From positions 1,612,001 to 1,676,000 of the forward strand of contig NZ_CALSFP010000001.1 in NCBI RefSeq assembly GCF_943737015.1: a DNA stretch of 64,000 bases. The letters are read 5' to 3'. This document shows positions 29,560 to 40,767 of this stretch, one piece after another. The translations under genes were made by a program, and so were the position numbers. Each line of letters starts with the position of its first letter. Positions within the stretch are counted from its first letter, which is position 1. The DNA is from Staphylococcus sp. Marseille-Q5304. GTDB taxonomy: Bacteria; Bacillota; Bacilli; Staphylococcales; Staphylococcaceae. The notes beneath the pieces were generated by a model. The model ran no database searches. It had not been told where the DNA came from and was given only the letters and a program-made list of their open reading frames with translations.

Positions 29560-29591
29560 AATATTCTAAATATTGTTATTTTTAGAATATT
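29560..29591 (+). promoter_or_regulatory. Tandem CodY-like boxes / 11-bp inverted repeat before the second dtpT gene
   Basis: AATATTCTAAATATT (29560-29574) and TATTTTTAGAATATT (29577-29591) each match the CodY consensus at 12 of 15 positions. Together they form a perfect inverted repeat AATATTCTAAA/TTTAGAATATT. It ends about 75 bases before the gene start. Confidence 0.5.
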
Positions 29592-29665
29592 GTTGAAATT
29601 GAAAATATTTACGAGTAAAATACTTTTTATATCTTTTTTGTTTCATTGAATGGGGAGTGATAAAA

Positions 29666-31174
29666 ATGAACAAGAAAGCAACAACTTACGACGAAGCAGT
29701 TCAATCAATACCTCAAAAAGGCTTCTTCGGTCATCCTAAAGGTTTAGGTGTTTTATTTTTTGTAGAGTTTTGGGAAAGGTTTAGTTATTACGGCATGCGT
29801 GCCCTATTAATCTTTTATATGTATTTTGCAATAAAAGATGGCGGTCTCGGCATGGATAAAACAACTGCACAATCAGTAATGGCAGTCTACGGTGCATTAA
29901 TTTACATGACTTCCGTATTAGGTGGTTGGATTGCAGATAGAATTACAGGGACACGATTAGCTACTTTATTAGGTGGCATATTCATTATTATTGGACATAT
30001 TTTTTTAAGTTTACCATTAGCTACAACAGGTTTATTTATCTCTATGTTCTTTATTATTTTAGGTTCTGGTTTAATGAAACCTAATATTTCAAATATCGTC
30101 GGTCGCTTATACCCTGAAAATGACGTACGAATCGATGCAGGCTTTGTTATTTTCTACATGTCTGTCAACATGGGAGCGCTAATTGCACCAATCGTATTAA
30201 ACCAATTCGTAGGGTCAGGTAAATTCCATGGCGGATTTTTAATCGCAGCGATCGGTATGGGACTCGGCTTAATATGGTACTTTATATTTAATAAACGCAA
30301 CTTAGGTGAAATTGGTTTACAACCGTCTAACCCGCTTAACCAAAGTGAGAAAAAACGTTACGGACTTATTTTCGCTATTGCAATCATAGTTATCGTAGCT
30401 ATCTTAGGTATTACAGCAGCAACTCATACATTATCGTTCGACATTATTAGTACAACCGTACTCGTACTCGGCGTCGCTTTACCCATAATTTATTTCACAG
30501 TTATGATTCGCAGTAAAGAAGTAACTTCAGATGAACGTTCTCGTGTCGTTGCATTTATTCCATTATTTATTTTAGGTGTTTTATTCTGGTCAATCCAAGA
30601 ACAAGGATCCAATGTTCTAAATATATACGCACTCGAACAAAGTGATATGAAACTGAATTTATTCGGGTGGACAACAGGTTTTGGAGCAGCGTTATTCCAA
30701 TCTATTAATCCATTATTCATTGTGTTACTCGCACCAGTAGTGTCTATGGTTTGGGCTAAAATGGCCACTCGCCAACCTAGCCTACCTACGAAATTTGTAT
30801 TAGGTGCAACATTAGCTGGACTATCATACATATTGATAGCAATTGTAGGTTATGCATCTGGTTCAGCACATATTAGCGTAAACTGGGTCATTCTATCATA
30901 TATTATTTGTGTTATCGGTGAATTATGTCTCTCACCTACAGGTAATAGTAGTGCTGTAAAACTTGCACCAAAAGCTTTCAACGCACAGATGATGAGTTTA
31001 TGGTTACTTACGAATGCCACTGCGCAAGCTATTAATGGATCATTAGTTAAATTAATTAAACCATTAGGTCAAACCAACTATTTCTTATTTTTAGGTGCTT
31101 TAGCAGTCGTTATAAGTATTATCGTCTTGATGTTTGTACCAAAAATTATAAAAGGTATGCGTGGCATAAAATAA
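29666..31174 (+). CDS. dtpT: Proton-dependent di/tripeptide transporter (POT family), copy 2
   Basis: A 502-residue paralogue of the preceding transporter, with the same opening (GFFGHPKGL, EFWERFSYYGMRALL) and signature (GSGLMKPNISNIVG). The start is ATG 29666 with GGGGAGTG upstream, rather than the GTG at 29657. It has its own promoter region with CodY-like boxes, so the two copies are separately controlled. Which copy corresponds to the characterised staphylococcal DtpT is not decidable here. Confidence 0.9.
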   Translation: MNKKATTYDEAVQSIPQKGFFGHPKGLGVLFFVEFWERFSYYGMRALLIFYMYFAIKDGGLGMDKTTAQSVMAVYGALIYMTSVLGGWIADRITGTRLATLLGGIFIIIGHIFLSLPLATTGLFISMFFIILGSGLMKPNISNIVGRLYPENDVRIDAGFVIFYMSVNMGALIAPIVLNQFVGSGKFHGGFLIAAIGMGLGLIWYFIFNKRNLGEIGLQPSNPLNQSEKKRYGLIFAIAIIVIVAILGITAATHTLSFDIISTTVLVLGVALPIIYFTVMIRSKEVTSDERSRVVAFIPLFILGVLFWSIQEQGSNVLNIYALEQSDMKLNLFGWTTGFGAALFQSINPLFIVLLAPVVSMVWAKMATRQPSLPTKFVLGATLAGLSYILIAIVGYASGSAHISVNWVILSYIICVIGELCLSPTGNSSAVKLAPKAFNAQMMSLWLLTNATAQAINGSLVKLIKPLGQTNYFLFLGALAVVISIIVLMFVPKIIKGMRGIK

Positions 31175-31284
31175 TTTTTTCAAACTACTATGAATTTCAA
31201 AATAAGTTCATAGTAGTTTTTTTGTACTCATTAAGTTAAAATGTGTATACATAAAAATAAAGTTTTAAGGAAATGGTGAAACTA

Positions 31285-32229
31285 TTGGCAAATCATAAAT
31301 TTAAACATGGTGTGCTTTTTTATCATGAGCATTCCGGTATAAAGGATATATACAGAGGTTTAGGCGACGTTGCAGCTTCACTTACTACATTTTGTAAACA
31401 CTTATCTATTCAGCTCAGTGAAAATGAAGGAGACATTATTAAATATTGTGAAGAAATCAAAACACAACAATATAGCGATGATGTCGATATCGTATTTATT
31501 TTAGGTGGAGACGGAACAGTAAACGAGTTAATCAACGGCGTCATGCAAAACAATTTAGATGTGCCTATTGGCATTATTCCGGGCGGGACATTTAATGATT
31601 TCGTGAAAACTTTGAATCTAAATCCACGTCATAAACCTGCCAGCCAACAATTAATGCAATCAGAATTACAAACTTATGATGTAATGAAGATTAATGATCA
31701 ATATGCCTTAAACTTTGTTGGTATGGGACTCATCGTGCAAAACGCTGAGAATGTACAAGAAGGAAATAAAGATGTATTTGGGAAATTAAGTTACGTAGGT
31801 TCTACAATGAAAACTTTACTTAATCCAGAACACTTTGACTATAAAATAACATTTGATGATAAAGAAGTTGATGGAAATACTTCTATGTTAGTTGTAGCAA
31901 ATGGTCCTTTCATTGGAGGTAGCCGCATTCCATTAACAGATTTATCTCCAAGCGACGGATATTTAAATACATTTATCTTTAAAGAACAAGGTACAAGTGT
32001 ACTTAATGATATATTCAAACAACGTGATAGTATGAATTGGAACAAAATGACAGACGGTATACAACACGTCTTATCTAAAAAAATCACTATAGAAACCGAT
32101 CCCCAACAAAAGGTGGATATGGATGGTGAAATCGCGTTAACAACACCATTAGAAATTGAAGTCATCCCTAATGCAATTCAAATCTTAACGTTACCCGAAG
32201 AAAAGTTAGAAAATGATGACTTAAATTGA
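31285..32229 (+). CDS. Diacylglycerol/lipid kinase family protein
   Basis: A 314-residue cytosolic protein of the DAGK catalytic family (DgkB/YegS/BmrU). It has the nucleotide loop [17 protein letters not shown], the IPGGTFNDF motif, and the C-terminal beta-domain with [21 protein letters not shown]. The start is probably TTG 31285 (GGTGA seven bases before); an ATG at 31273 lies too close to its AAGGA. The essential staphylococcal DgkB is a different locus, so this is a paralogue with unknown lipid substrate. Confidence 0.82.
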   Translation: MANHKFKHGVLFYHEHSGIKDIYRGLGDVAASLTTFCKHLSIQLSENEGDIIKYCEEIKTQQYSDDVDIVFILGGDGTVNELINGVMQNNLDVPIGIIPGGTFNDFVKTLNLNPRHKPASQQLMQSELQTYDVMKINDQYALNFVGMGLIVQNAENVQEGNKDVFGKLSYVGSTMKTLLNPEHFDYKITFDDKEVDGNTSMLVVANGPFIGGSRIPLTDLSPSDGYLNTFIFKEQGTSVLNDIFKQRDSMNWNKMTDGIQHVLSKKITIETDPQQKVDMDGEIALTTPLEIEVIPNAIQILTLPEEKLENDDLN

Positions 32230-32294
32230 TAAATCCACTGAACAGTAGAAAAGGTAATTTCTATTAATTACGTTGAAACGAAAATTTTATAAAA

Positions 32295-32340
32295 ATAGCC
32301 ACCCTAAAAGATTAATTCAATCTTTTAGGGTGGCTATTTT
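32295..32340. terminator. Bidirectional terminator between convergent genes
   Basis: ATAGCCACCCTAAAAGATT (32295-32313) pairs perfectly with AATCTTTTAGGGTGGCTAT (32319-32337), with A and T runs on either side. A 19-bp stem, among the strongest in the window. Confidence 0.95.
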
Positions 32341-32359
32341 CTGTAATCGGACAGAGGTT

Positions 32360-32896
32360 TTACTTACTACCTAAGAAATAGGCTTCGATTTCTTTCCAAT
32401 TATTCATACGAATAAAACGATCTTCATTTGCATTATGTGCCGCTGAAAACATAATCGAAGTTCCAGTAAAAATACTTAACTGTTTTGGATTATCATCTAT
32501 TAAGTAATCAGCTTTAACGATATTCTTTCTACCACAAAAGACAAACTGTTGTGGATCTAAGAAAGGAAAATGCTTTCTTAACCAACTGTATTTATCGTCA
32601 AATGAAGTTGGTACATCCATTGCTGCTGTAGCGATGTAAATATCATAGTGTTGCGATAACTTTTCAACCACTTCTTGTGCATCTGGCATTACCGACAATT
32701 TATAGAAGAAACCAGGTTCTCTTAATAACCCGTTTAAAATGCCTTCATGTTCCGGCATTGCTTGTCTTAACCTTTGGCCTTCAAACATGTCGTATTGCAA
32801 GTTTAACTGTTGTCGTCTATTCACGCCTTCGATTAAAGCACCAATAGTATCTGCAAGCACCTCGTCCATATCTATAGCAATAGATTGTCTTGTCAT
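32360..32896 (-). CDS. 5'(3')-deoxyribonucleotidase
   Basis: A 178-residue HAD-superfamily enzyme that dephosphorylates deoxynucleoside monophosphates. HAD motif I is [12 protein letters not shown], with the nucleophile and acid aspartates two residues apart; motif II is [10 protein letters not shown]; motif III/IV is [12 protein letters not shown]. The start ATG 32896 has AAAAGGGAG upstream. It is a lone minus-strand gene. Confidence 0.9.
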   Translation of the reverse strand: MTRQSIAIDMDEVLADTIGALIEGVNRRQQLNLQYDMFEGQRLRQAMPEHEGILNGLLREPGFFYKLSVMPDAQEVVEKLSQHYDIYIATAAMDVPTSFDDKYSWLRKHFPFLDPQQFVFCGRKNIVKADYLIDDNPKQLSIFTGTSIMFSAAHNANEDRFIRMNNWKEIEAYFLGSK

Positions 32897-33051
32897 TAAT
32901 TATTCTACTCCCTTTTTAATTCAACTTTTCCAAAGGCATAGTTATTAAATAGATTGTCACTTTTAAGTATAGCAAATATATTACTGAAACTAAAATGCAT
33001 TTCTTTAAATAAACAATTGCCTAAAATATTTTAATTAATCTTACTAGTTTA

Positions 33052-34107
33052 TTAAAATTCAAATGACTGAAGCACTTGAATCATTTTTTCATTCTGTTCA
33101 GGGTAACCAATCGTCAGACGAATACCTTGTGGAAAGACACGTGTAATACATCCTACCTTCAACAATGCTTCAAACAATGCTTGAGGTTTATCCGTTTTCA
33201 CATAAATAAAGTTTGTCTGACTTGGGTAGAAATGTTTACTTTCTTCTAACTCGAAGAATTTCTCTCGTTCTTCTGCATTACGGTTTCGAACTTCTTGAAT
33301 ATAACTTTGATCTTTCAGTGCTGCATGTGCTGCATATTCAGATAAACGCCCAACATTAAATGGCGGACGAATGATATTCCATTTTTCAATAGATTCTTGA
33401 GCAGCGACAACATATCCAATGCGCATACCTGCTAGGCCATATGCTTTTGAAAATGTACGTAATAAGAATGCATTCTCGAATTGTTGTTGTAATTTGAGCG
33501 TGTCAGGAAAATCTTCAGCAGTCGCATATTCTACATATGCCTCGTCAATTAAAACTGGTATTTGTGCAGGAACACGTTCAAGGAACTGTGTTAATTGATT
33601 ATGCGTCATATAACATCCCGTTGGATTGTTTGGATTACATAACCATATGAGCTTTGTTTGGTCATCTATAGCTTTTAAAATACCTTCTAAGTCGAAGTGT
33701 CCATCAGTCAGAGGTACTTGTTCTACATCAGCCGCTTCTACAATCGCGTTATGATAATACTGTCCAAATGTCATTTCACTCGTCACAATCTTATCACCTG
33801 GCGTTAACACCGCACGTGAAATCATTAATATCACTTCATCTAACCCTGCCCCAAATAATATACGTGATGGGTCTACATTTAAATGTTCGCTAATCGCTTG
33901 TTTAAGGAGTGGTGAGCCTGTTTCGGGATAAAATTGTAGTTCATCCAAATGATTTTGAATGGCTTCTTTAACGTGCGTCGAAGGGCCATAGACATTTTCA
34001 TTAGAAGCTAATTTATGTAAATCACCTTCAATCTCATATTTATCTTTCAATGCTCTCGGAGATAAACCAGGTTCATAGGCTGATAATTGTTCGATTTGCT
34101 GTTTCAT
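33052..34107 (-). CDS. hisC: Histidinol-phosphate aminotransferase
   Basis: PLP enzyme, 351 residues, fold type I class II. The PLP lysine lies in [18 protein letters not shown]; also visible are the PLP-phosphate and ring contacts [11 protein letters not shown] and IDEAYVEYA, and the C-terminal [10 protein letters not shown] arginine. It catalyses imidazole-acetol phosphate/glutamate exchange in histidine synthesis. It is not in a his operon here, as in other staphylococci, and such orphan copies may also serve aromatic amino-acid transamination. The start ATG 34107 follows AAGGAGGG. Confidence 0.9.
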   Translation of the reverse strand: MKQQIEQLSAYEPGLSPRALKDKYEIEGDLHKLASNENVYGPSTHVKEAIQNHLDELQFYPETGSPLLKQAISEHLNVDPSRILFGAGLDEVILMISRAVLTPGDKIVTSEMTFGQYYHNAIVEAADVEQVPLTDGHFDLEGILKAIDDQTKLIWLCNPNNPTGCYMTHNQLTQFLERVPAQIPVLIDEAYVEYATAEDFPDTLKLQQQFENAFLLRTFSKAYGLAGMRIGYVVAAQESIEKWNIIRPPFNVGRLSEYAAHAALKDQSYIQEVRNRNAEEREKFFELEESKHFYPSQTNFIYVKTDKPQALFEALLKVGCITRVFPQGIRLTIGYPEQNEKMIQVLQSFEF

Positions 34108-34215
34108 AAAATGACACCCTCCTTAATTTACTGAATTTTCGAAACTTAGTAACTATTATATACCTTATATTTATACGAAATCAATAGCAATTTATTTACC
34201 ACTAATTCAAAATAA

Positions 34216-34263
34216 CCTAGTATCAATATTTAATGGACGAGCACCATTAATATCAATACTAGG
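34216..34263 (-). terminator. Terminator after the ABC importer operon
   Basis: CCTAGTAT (34216-34223) pairs with ATACTAGG (34256-34263), and the interior AATATTTAATGG/CCATTAATAT extends the stem. It lies just past the stop of the permease gene. Confidence 0.75.
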
Positions 34264-34271
34264 CATTTAGG

Positions 34272-35786
34272 TCAATCTATTAAATTGTGCTTCTCTAAAT
34301 ACTTTTTCGCAACTTGATATGGGTCTTTGTTTTTCACTGTTACATCGTAATTCATTTTTTGCATATCTTCATTGGAAATTTTGCCAGCTAATTTATTAAG
34401 CGGTGCTTTAATTTCTGGATGTTCTTTTAAATATTTTTCTTTAAACATCGGTGCACCTTGATATGGTGGGAAGACGTGTTTATCATCCTTTAATACGACC
34501 ATATCGTATTGTTTTAATTCGGCATCCGTTGAATAAGCATCAATTAAATTAATATTTCCTTTTTTAACGGCTTGATAACGTAACTTTGGTTCCATTTTTT
34601 TAACGTTTGAAACATCCAAGTGGTACGCTTTTTTCACTGCTGGGAAACCATCTTTTCTATCGTTAAATTCCATAGTGAAACCTGGTTTTAGTTGGTCACT
34701 CACTTTTTTCAAATCACTTATCGTTTTAATATGGTGTTTCTTGGCAAAGTCCTTTTTCACTGCTAATGCATACGTATTGTTATATTTCATTGGTTTAAGC
34801 ATAGTCATGTCGTATTTTTTTTGCAGACTAGATTTAGCTTGCTGATACACTTTATCTTCTTGCTTTGAATGTAGTGATTCTTTGGTTAACTCTCCTAATA
34901 CAGTACCTGTAAACTCTAAGTAACCATCGATATCATCGGATTTCAACGCATTAAATAGGAATGATGTCTTACCCATACCATCTTTGACATCAACCGTATC
35001 ATCAGTTTCATCTTCAATTAATATCTTATACATATTCGTAATTACTGAAGGTTCAGAACCTAACTTACCGGCTAATGTGATTTTTTCACCTTTATTCGCA
35101 AACATTGGCACGATAATAACGAGTAACAGCACGAGAACAATTGCGCTTAATGTTATTAATAATTTCTTATACGATAACTTTTGCATATAACGTAATACTA
35201 AATCGAATAATATCGCCAGTAATGCTGCAGGAATGGCTCCAATTAATATTAAAGCACTATTATTTCTATCAATACCGAGAAGTATGAGGTCCCCTAAACC
35301 ACCTGCACCAATTAATGCAGCTAGTGTTGCTGTACCGATGATAAGTACCATAGCCGTTCTTATACCTGCCATAATGACCGGCATAGCAATTGGCAATTCA
35401 ACTTTAGTCAAACGACGTCCAGGCTTCATCCCTATACCTTTGGCCGCTTCAACAAGTGACGGATCAACCTCTTGTATACCCGTATATGTATTTCGTAATA
35501 TCGGTAATAAAGCATACACAACTAAAGCTATAATGGCTGGTACTTTACCAATTCCGAACAATGGAATCATCAATCCAAGTAATGCCAGTGACGGAATCGT
35601 CTGTAAAATTGCTGCGATATTCATAACTATTTCTGACAATCTACGCGTTTTTGTTAATAAAATACCTAAAGGAACACCAATAAGTGCTGCGATAAATAGC
35701 GCTATAAATGAAATTTGCATATGTTCAAAAATCGTAGTTAAGAGTTCGCCTTTTCTATCTGAAAGTGTGGACAAAAATTCATGCAT
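34272..35786 (-). CDS. ABC importer permease fused to substrate-binding domain (OpuB/OpuC- or EgtU-like)
   Basis: A 504-residue fusion: residues 1-210 form a six-helix permease with the EAAKGIGM coupling loop, one more membrane helix follows near 213-232, and residues 235-504 form an extracytoplasmic OpuAC-type binding domain (KITLAGKLGSEPSVITNMYKIL...). Such fusions are annotated as glycine-betaine/choline transporters, but the ergothioneine importer EgtU of streptococci has exactly this layout. The start ATG 35786 follows GGAGGTGG and overlaps the ATPase gene by 8 bases. Substrate unresolved. Confidence 0.85.
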   Translation of the reverse strand: MHEFLSTLSDRKGELLTTIFEHMQISFIALFIAALIGVPLGILLTKTRRLSEIVMNIAAILQTIPSLALLGLMIPLFGIGKVPAIIALVVYALLPILRNTYTGIQEVDPSLVEAAKGIGMKPGRRLTKVELPIAMPVIMAGIRTAMVLIIGTATLAALIGAGGLGDLILLGIDRNNSALILIGAIPAALLAILFDLVLRYMQKLSYKKLLITLSAIVLVLLLVIIVPMFANKGEKITLAGKLGSEPSVITNMYKILIEDETDDTVDVKDGMGKTSFLFNALKSDDIDGYLEFTGTVLGELTKESLHSKQEDKVYQQAKSSLQKKYDMTMLKPMKYNNTYALAVKKDFAKKHHIKTISDLKKVSDQLKPGFTMEFNDRKDGFPAVKKAYHLDVSNVKKMEPKLRYQAVKKGNINLIDAYSTDAELKQYDMVVLKDDKHVFPPYQGAPMFKEKYLKEHPEIKAPLNKLAGKISNEDMQKMNYDVTVKNKDPYQVAKKYLEKHNLID

Positions 35787-36747
35787 GATTGCCACCTCCA
35801 GTACGTTGTGCTAAATATTCGAACATAGTTTCTCTGTTAAGTTTATAATGTTTCGCAGTAGTTTCATCTTTAATAAACACCGTTTCATGTTTAGACAATT
35901 CTGGGTACGCTTCGTTGACAGTACGTTGACTATCAAATATAGGATATGTATGACTCATTTCTTCATCCCCAACAGTTGGTAAAGTTTCAATGATATCAGA
36001 TAGTTTCATTGAATGTGTTGGTAGTTGCGCTTTATCCCCAATAAACTGTTTCACGAAGTCATTTTGCGGATGATTTATAAAACCTTGTGGTGTATCTATT
36101 TGTTCAATATGACCTTCATTTAATAAACATAAGCGGTCACCCAACTTCATCGCTTCTTCAATATCGTGCGTTACAAAGATAATTGTCTTTTTAATTTTTC
36201 TTTGTAATTCAATCAAATCATCTTGTAATTTCTCACGACTAATTGGATCCAATGCACTAAATGGTTCATCCATTAAGATGACTGGCGGATCTGCAGCCAG
36301 TGCGCGAATTACACCAATACGTTGACGTTGCCCACCTGATAGTTCATCTGGTTTGCGTGATTTATAAATTTGAGGATCCAAGTTGACCATCGTTAAGAGC
36401 TCATCAACTCGCTCATCAATCTTTTTCTCCGACCACTTTTTCATTTGAGGTACTTGTGCAATATTTTCCTTTACTGTCATATGTGGGAATAATGCAATTT
36501 GTTGTAATACATATCCCATGTCCCATCTCATTTCGTACACTGAATAATCACTAATAGGTTGGCCCTTAAAGTAAATGTAACCTTCCGTTAATGAAATTAA
36601 CCGATTAATCATTTTTAAAGTCGTCGTTTTACCACATCCTGATGGCCCAATTAATACAAAAAACTCGCCTTCTTTAATATTAAAACTCACATCATCTACA
36701 GCTAATTTATTCCCATAACGTTTTACAACGTTTTTAAATTCAATCAA
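35779..36747 (-). CDS. ABC importer ATPase (OpuA/OpuC- or EgtV-like)
   Basis: A 322-residue ATPase partner of the fused permease. It shows Walker A GPSGCGKTT, signature LSGGQRQRIG, Walker B VILMDEPFSALDP and the switch histidine in FVTHD. The last ~100 residues look like a degenerate CBS region. The start is TTG 36747 with GAGGGTG upstream, which gives the expected IEFKNVVKRYG opening. The frame stays open back to 36831 but without a ribosome site. Confidence 0.88.
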   Translation of the reverse strand: MIEFKNVVKRYGNKLAVDDVSFNIKEGEFFVLIGPSGCGKTTTLKMINRLISLTEGYIYFKGQPISDYSVYEMRWDMGYVLQQIALFPHMTVKENIAQVPQMKKWSEKKIDERVDELLTMVNLDPQIYKSRKPDELSGGQRQRIGVIRALAADPPVILMDEPFSALDPISREKLQDDLIELQRKIKKTIIFVTHDIEEAMKLGDRLCLLNEGHIEQIDTPQGFINHPQNDFVKQFIGDKAQLPTHSMKLSDIIETLPTVGDEEMSHTYPIFDSQRTVNEAYPELSKHETVFIKDETTAKHYKLNRETMFEYLAQRTGGGNHA

Positions 36748-36837
36748 AATAACACCCTCATTCTTCATCTGAAATCTAGCACTTTTGAATTTTATTTTCA
36801 TATTTTCAAAATAATTAGTCAATTTATCCATTTACAA

Positions 36838-36917
36838 AAATGGCAAAGTTAAAATCTGACCAGAGGCGCCTTTATATAAGTATGCGTTCTAGGTGATGTT
36901 CATTAACTTTGCCATTT
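36838..36917 (-). terminator. Inverted repeat with a 50-nt loop after recQ
   Basis: AAATGGCAAAGTTAA (36838-36852) pairs perfectly with TTAACTTTGCCATTT (36903-36917). Minus-strand reading ends in TTTTTGT, so it can act as the recQ terminator. The loop is unusually long and GC-rich around GGCGCC. Confidence 0.6.
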
Positions 36918-36980
36918 AATTCAATTATTTTATTCTCTTATTATATAAGTAGTTTTATACATATTACACTTATATGCTCA

Positions 36981-38759
36981 TTATATTTTCGCTTTATAAG
37001 TTTGAATTGTATCTAAAAACTTCGGACAATAATGCTTCAATTTATAGCTTCCGACCCCATCAATAGAAATCATATCTTGTTTAGATTCCGGTTTTCTTTT
37101 TGCAAATTCTTCTATCGTATAATCTGAGAAAATACTTACAGGCGCGATACCTAAATCTTCACTCAATCTTTTACGTACTTGGATGAGTTCATCAAATAAC
37201 ACACGGTCAACACCCTCTACTGTATTGATGCTAACGACTTCTTTAGATTTACGTTTAAATGGTGTCGTAAATATACTTACTTGATCATTGAGTAATGCTT
37301 TGACGGAGGTATCACATGTTAATATTTCATCATGCTCATTAAGATAACCTTTAAATCTTAATTCATCAATTAAGTGACTCAGCTCTGAAGTTGTATAATT
37401 TTTCATAATACCATGAGTTGAAAGGGTATTGTAATCACAATAACGAATATAATCCGTTTCTTCGCCACGTAACACTTGGATAATTACACTGTAATTCTCT
37501 TGTTGATTCATTCGAGCAATACAACTAATAATCATCTTCGCTTCATGGGTCATATCATATGTCTTATTACCTTGAGTACAATTGCTACATTGTCCACATT
37601 CAGTTAATTTTTCGTTAGGTTCAAAATAATGAACTAATGTTGCTTCCAGGCATTTCTTCGTTTTCGTATAGAACATCATCTTTGTGAGCTTTTCGCCCAT
37701 TTTATCTTTATAATCATCATCAGCTTTAGATGAAGAAATAAAGTATTGATGTAAACCGATGTCACGCTCACTAAATAGTAAAATACATTCACTCTTTAAA
37801 CCATCACGACCTGCACGACCTGCTTCTTGATAATAAGATTCTAAGTCACCAGGCATATTATAATGTATAACGAAACGTACATTTGATTTATCTATCCCCA
37901 TACCGAAAGCATTCGTTGCTACAACGACGCGTACTCGATCATAAACAAAATCATTTTGAGCGGCTTCACGTTCTTTATTTGATAAGCCTGCATGGTAAAT
38001 CGTACTATTCACATCTTGCTCAATTAACGCCTCATGTAGTTCTTCAACTTGCTTTCGCGTTGAGCAATAAATTATGCCGGCTTCTTTATCGTGATGCGTA
38101 ACGTATTCTAAGACAAACTTTTGTCGTTGGTAGGTAGGGTTAACTTGAAATACAAGATTTGGTCGTTTCGTACTTGTTTTTATTTCGTCTTGTTTATCAA
38201 TATTTAACCGTGCCATTATATCTCTTTGAACTTCAGCCGTTGCCGTAGCAGTTAAAGCTACAACAGTGAAATCTTGAGGCAAAGCAAAGACCTTATCAAT
38301 AACTTCTTGATAACTCGGTCTGAAGTCATGCCCCCATTTCGAAATACAATGCGCTTCATCAAATGCTACTAAATGAATAGATATTTGCTGTAATAAATGT
38401 ACAAAATAACCATTATCAAAACGTTCAGGCGCCACATATAAAAATTGAAGTTCCCCTTGCTTCAATTGTGTTTCTATCGTTTGTTGTTCTTTCTTCGTTA
38501 AACTGCTGTTAAGGTAGGCAGCGCGAATACCCGTCGCTTTCAATTGATCGACTTGGTCTTTCATTAATGAAATTAATGGGCTAATAACAATCGTTGTACC
38601 ACCTAACATTAATCCTGGCACTTGATAACAAATTGATTTACCTCCACCAGTTGGTAGTACGCCTAATACATTTTGATGATTCATCACTTTTGTAATTATT
38701 TCTTTTTGGCCTGGACGAAACGTGTCGAAACCAAAATAATGCGATAAAGTCGACTCCAT
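36981..38759 (-). CDS. recQ: ATP-dependent DNA helicase RecQ
   Basis: A 592-residue superfamily 2 3'-5' helicase for recombination and fork repair. The helicase motifs are in place: [12 protein letters not shown] (Walker A), AFDEAHCIS (DEAH), and motif [14 protein letters not shown]. The four-cysteine zinc domain CLEATL...CGQCSNC is followed by winged helix and a C-terminal HRDC domain (about 515-590). It starts 13 bases after the ABC-F gene stop, so the two are likely one operon. Staphylococci carry two RecQ-type genes; this is the full-length one. Confidence 0.93.
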   Translation of the reverse strand: MESTLSHYFGFDTFRPGQKEIITKVMNHQNVLGVLPTGGGKSICYQVPGLMLGGTTIVISPLISLMKDQVDQLKATGIRAAYLNSSLTKKEQQTIETQLKQGELQFLYVAPERFDNGYFVHLLQQISIHLVAFDEAHCISKWGHDFRPSYQEVIDKVFALPQDFTVVALTATATAEVQRDIMARLNIDKQDEIKTSTKRPNLVFQVNPTYQRQKFVLEYVTHHDKEAGIIYCSTRKQVEELHEALIEQDVNSTIYHAGLSNKEREAAQNDFVYDRVRVVVATNAFGMGIDKSNVRFVIHYNMPGDLESYYQEAGRAGRDGLKSECILLFSERDIGLHQYFISSSKADDDYKDKMGEKLTKMMFYTKTKKCLEATLVHYFEPNEKLTECGQCSNCTQGNKTYDMTHEAKMIISCIARMNQQENYSVIIQVLRGEETDYIRYCDYNTLSTHGIMKNYTTSELSHLIDELRFKGYLNEHDEILTCDTSVKALLNDQVSIFTTPFKRKSKEVVSINTVEGVDRVLFDELIQVRKRLSEDLGIAPVSIFSDYTIEEFAKRKPESKQDMISIDGVGSYKLKHYCPKFLDTIQTYKAKI

Positions 38760-38772
38760 GTTTAAAAATCCC

Positions 38773-40656
38773 TCATTGTTCTTTTAATTCTTCTAATTCA
38801 GTCCATCTCATTATATCATTCTCATATGTTTCGTTAAGTTGTTCTTGTAATTCTGTAAGTTCTTTCACTTTAGCGTAATCAGAACTTGCTTCTAAAATAT
38901 CATTCTCAACTTGTTTTAATTGTTGCTCTGTTTCATCGATGCGTTCAATAATTGTTTCATATTCTTGTTTTTCTTTATATGTTAAACCTTTTTTCTTCTT
39001 TTGTTGTTGTGGTTGACGTACACGTTGTTGCTGTTGTTTTTGTTGTTCTTTCGCACGTTCTTGTTCACTTTTATAACTTTGATAATCTTCAAAGTCACCG
39101 ATGATACGTTCCATCACACCATCGTGTATATACCAATACTCTTGAGCTACTTTATTTAAGAAATAACGATCGTGACTTACGGTAATGACAGTTCCTCCGA
39201 ATGAACTAATATAATCTTCCAATATTGTTAAAGTTTCAGTATCTAAATCGTTTGTCGGTTCGTCCAAGAGTAATACATTAGGTTGATGTACGAGTAGTCT
39301 TAGTAAATAGAGCCGTTTCTGCTCTCCACCAGAAAGTTTGTAAATCTTCTTTCCATGTGTTGAGCTAGGAAATAGGAAACGCTCAAGTAATTGCGTTATA
39401 GAAACTGAAGTACCATCTTTTTCTTTCGCTACTTCACTTTCTTCACGTAAATAATCAATCATTCTAATGTCTCTATCTAGTCTATCCTCGGTCTGCTTAA
39501 AATAAGCCACTTTAACAGTTTGACCTATTTTTAAGTTACCTTCAAATGATTGATCTTCCCCACTCAAAATGTTTAATAATGTCGTCTTACCTGCACCGTT
39601 CGGTCCCACGATACCAATTTGTTGACCATTTTGAATAATTTGAGTGATGTGTTCGAATAATGTTTTACCTTGAATACTTTTAGATACATCTTCTAATTCA
39701 AATACTTGCTTTCCTAATCGAGAATAAGCCAGGTTTAATGAACCTTTATCCTGTGTTGATTGGTTCTTTACGTCCTGCTCCAATTCAGCAAAGCGGTCTT
39801 TTCGAGCTTGTTGTTTTGTAGAACGCGCTTTAACCCCTGCACGCATCCATGCTAATTCTTGTTTATATAAAGAACGTTGTTTCGATTGTTGTTTCTGTTC
39901 GATGAGTTCATTTTCAGCACGTTGTGCGATGTAAGCTTCATAATTACCTGGGTAAGTTTTGAGCTTTCCGCGATCAAGTTCAATAATCCGAGTAGACACT
40001 TCATTTAAGAAATAACGATCATGGGTAACGAACATTACTGTATGCGGATATTGTTTCACGTAATTAATCAACCAATTAATTGATTCAAAGTCTAAATGGT
40101 TTGTCGGCTCATCTAACAACAATAAATCGGGTTGTTCAATCAGTGTCTTTGCTAAACCTACGCGTTTTTTCTGTCCACCAGATAATTCATTCACTTGCTT
40201 ATTTGTATCTTTAATACCAAGTTTAGATAATATCGTCTTAATTTCTGAGCTGTAATCCCAAGCTTGATGAGCATCCATAGCCTCTTGTGCTTGCATCATC
40301 TTGTTGAAATTCTGTTCTGTTTGTGAAGCACTGTACTGATTAACTGCATGTTCATAAGTACGAATAACATCTAGCGTTTTCGTTTCTGAACTTAATACTG
40401 CATCAAATACTGTCATATCTTCATGAAATTCTTGTTTTTGAGAAGAATAACGTATGCGATATGAATTGGGATGGTTTATATCAGCGTCAAAGTCAATATC
40501 CAATCCGCCGATGACTTTTAATAGAGAGCTTTTACCAGTTCCATTAATGCCCACTAAACCAATCCGTTCACCTTCTGAGATCGATAGATGCAAATCATCA
40601 AATATTATTTTGTCGGCATAAGATTTATGTAAATGTTCTATTTTATATGCTTCCAT
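38773..40656 (-). CDS. ABC-F ATPase (Uup-like)
   Basis: A 627-residue soluble protein with two ABC domains and no membrane segments: Walker [10 protein letters not shown] and GPNGAGKTT, signatures LSGGQKKR and LSGGEQKR, Walker [13 protein letters not shown] and [12 protein letters not shown]. The inter-domain linker (about 235-315) is charged and helical. A C-terminal coiled coil (about 540-627, with QQKQQQQ) is typical of Uup. ABC-F proteins act on the ribosome; Uup also influences DNA stability, which fits co-transcription with recQ. It is not an obvious Vga/Msr resistance type. Confidence 0.88.
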   Translation of the reverse strand: MEAYKIEHLHKSYADKIIFDDLHLSISEGERIGLVGINGTGKSSLLKVIGGLDIDFDADINHPNSYRIRYSSQKQEFHEDMTVFDAVLSSETKTLDVIRTYEHAVNQYSASQTEQNFNKMMQAQEAMDAHQAWDYSSEIKTILSKLGIKDTNKQVNELSGGQKKRVGLAKTLIEQPDLLLLDEPTNHLDFESINWLINYVKQYPHTVMFVTHDRYFLNEVSTRIIELDRGKLKTYPGNYEAYIAQRAENELIEQKQQSKQRSLYKQELAWMRAGVKARSTKQQARKDRFAELEQDVKNQSTQDKGSLNLAYSRLGKQVFELEDVSKSIQGKTLFEHITQIIQNGQQIGIVGPNGAGKTTLLNILSGEDQSFEGNLKIGQTVKVAYFKQTEDRLDRDIRMIDYLREESEVAKEKDGTSVSITQLLERFLFPSSTHGKKIYKLSGGEQKRLYLLRLLVHQPNVLLLDEPTNDLDTETLTILEDYISSFGGTVITVSHDRYFLNKVAQEYWYIHDGVMERIIGDFEDYQSYKSEQERAKEQQKQQQQRVRQPQQQKKKKGLTYKEKQEYETIIERIDETEQQLKQVENDILEASSDYAKVKELTELQEQLNETYENDIMRWTELEELKEQ

Positions 40657-40767
40657 CGTTCAACATCCTTTTTAATATCGAAAATTATATATTTTTCTGG
40701 TAAAATTAATTCAGTTCTATGTATTATACACCTTTTTGAAATGAAATGATACAAAGGAGACAGACTT

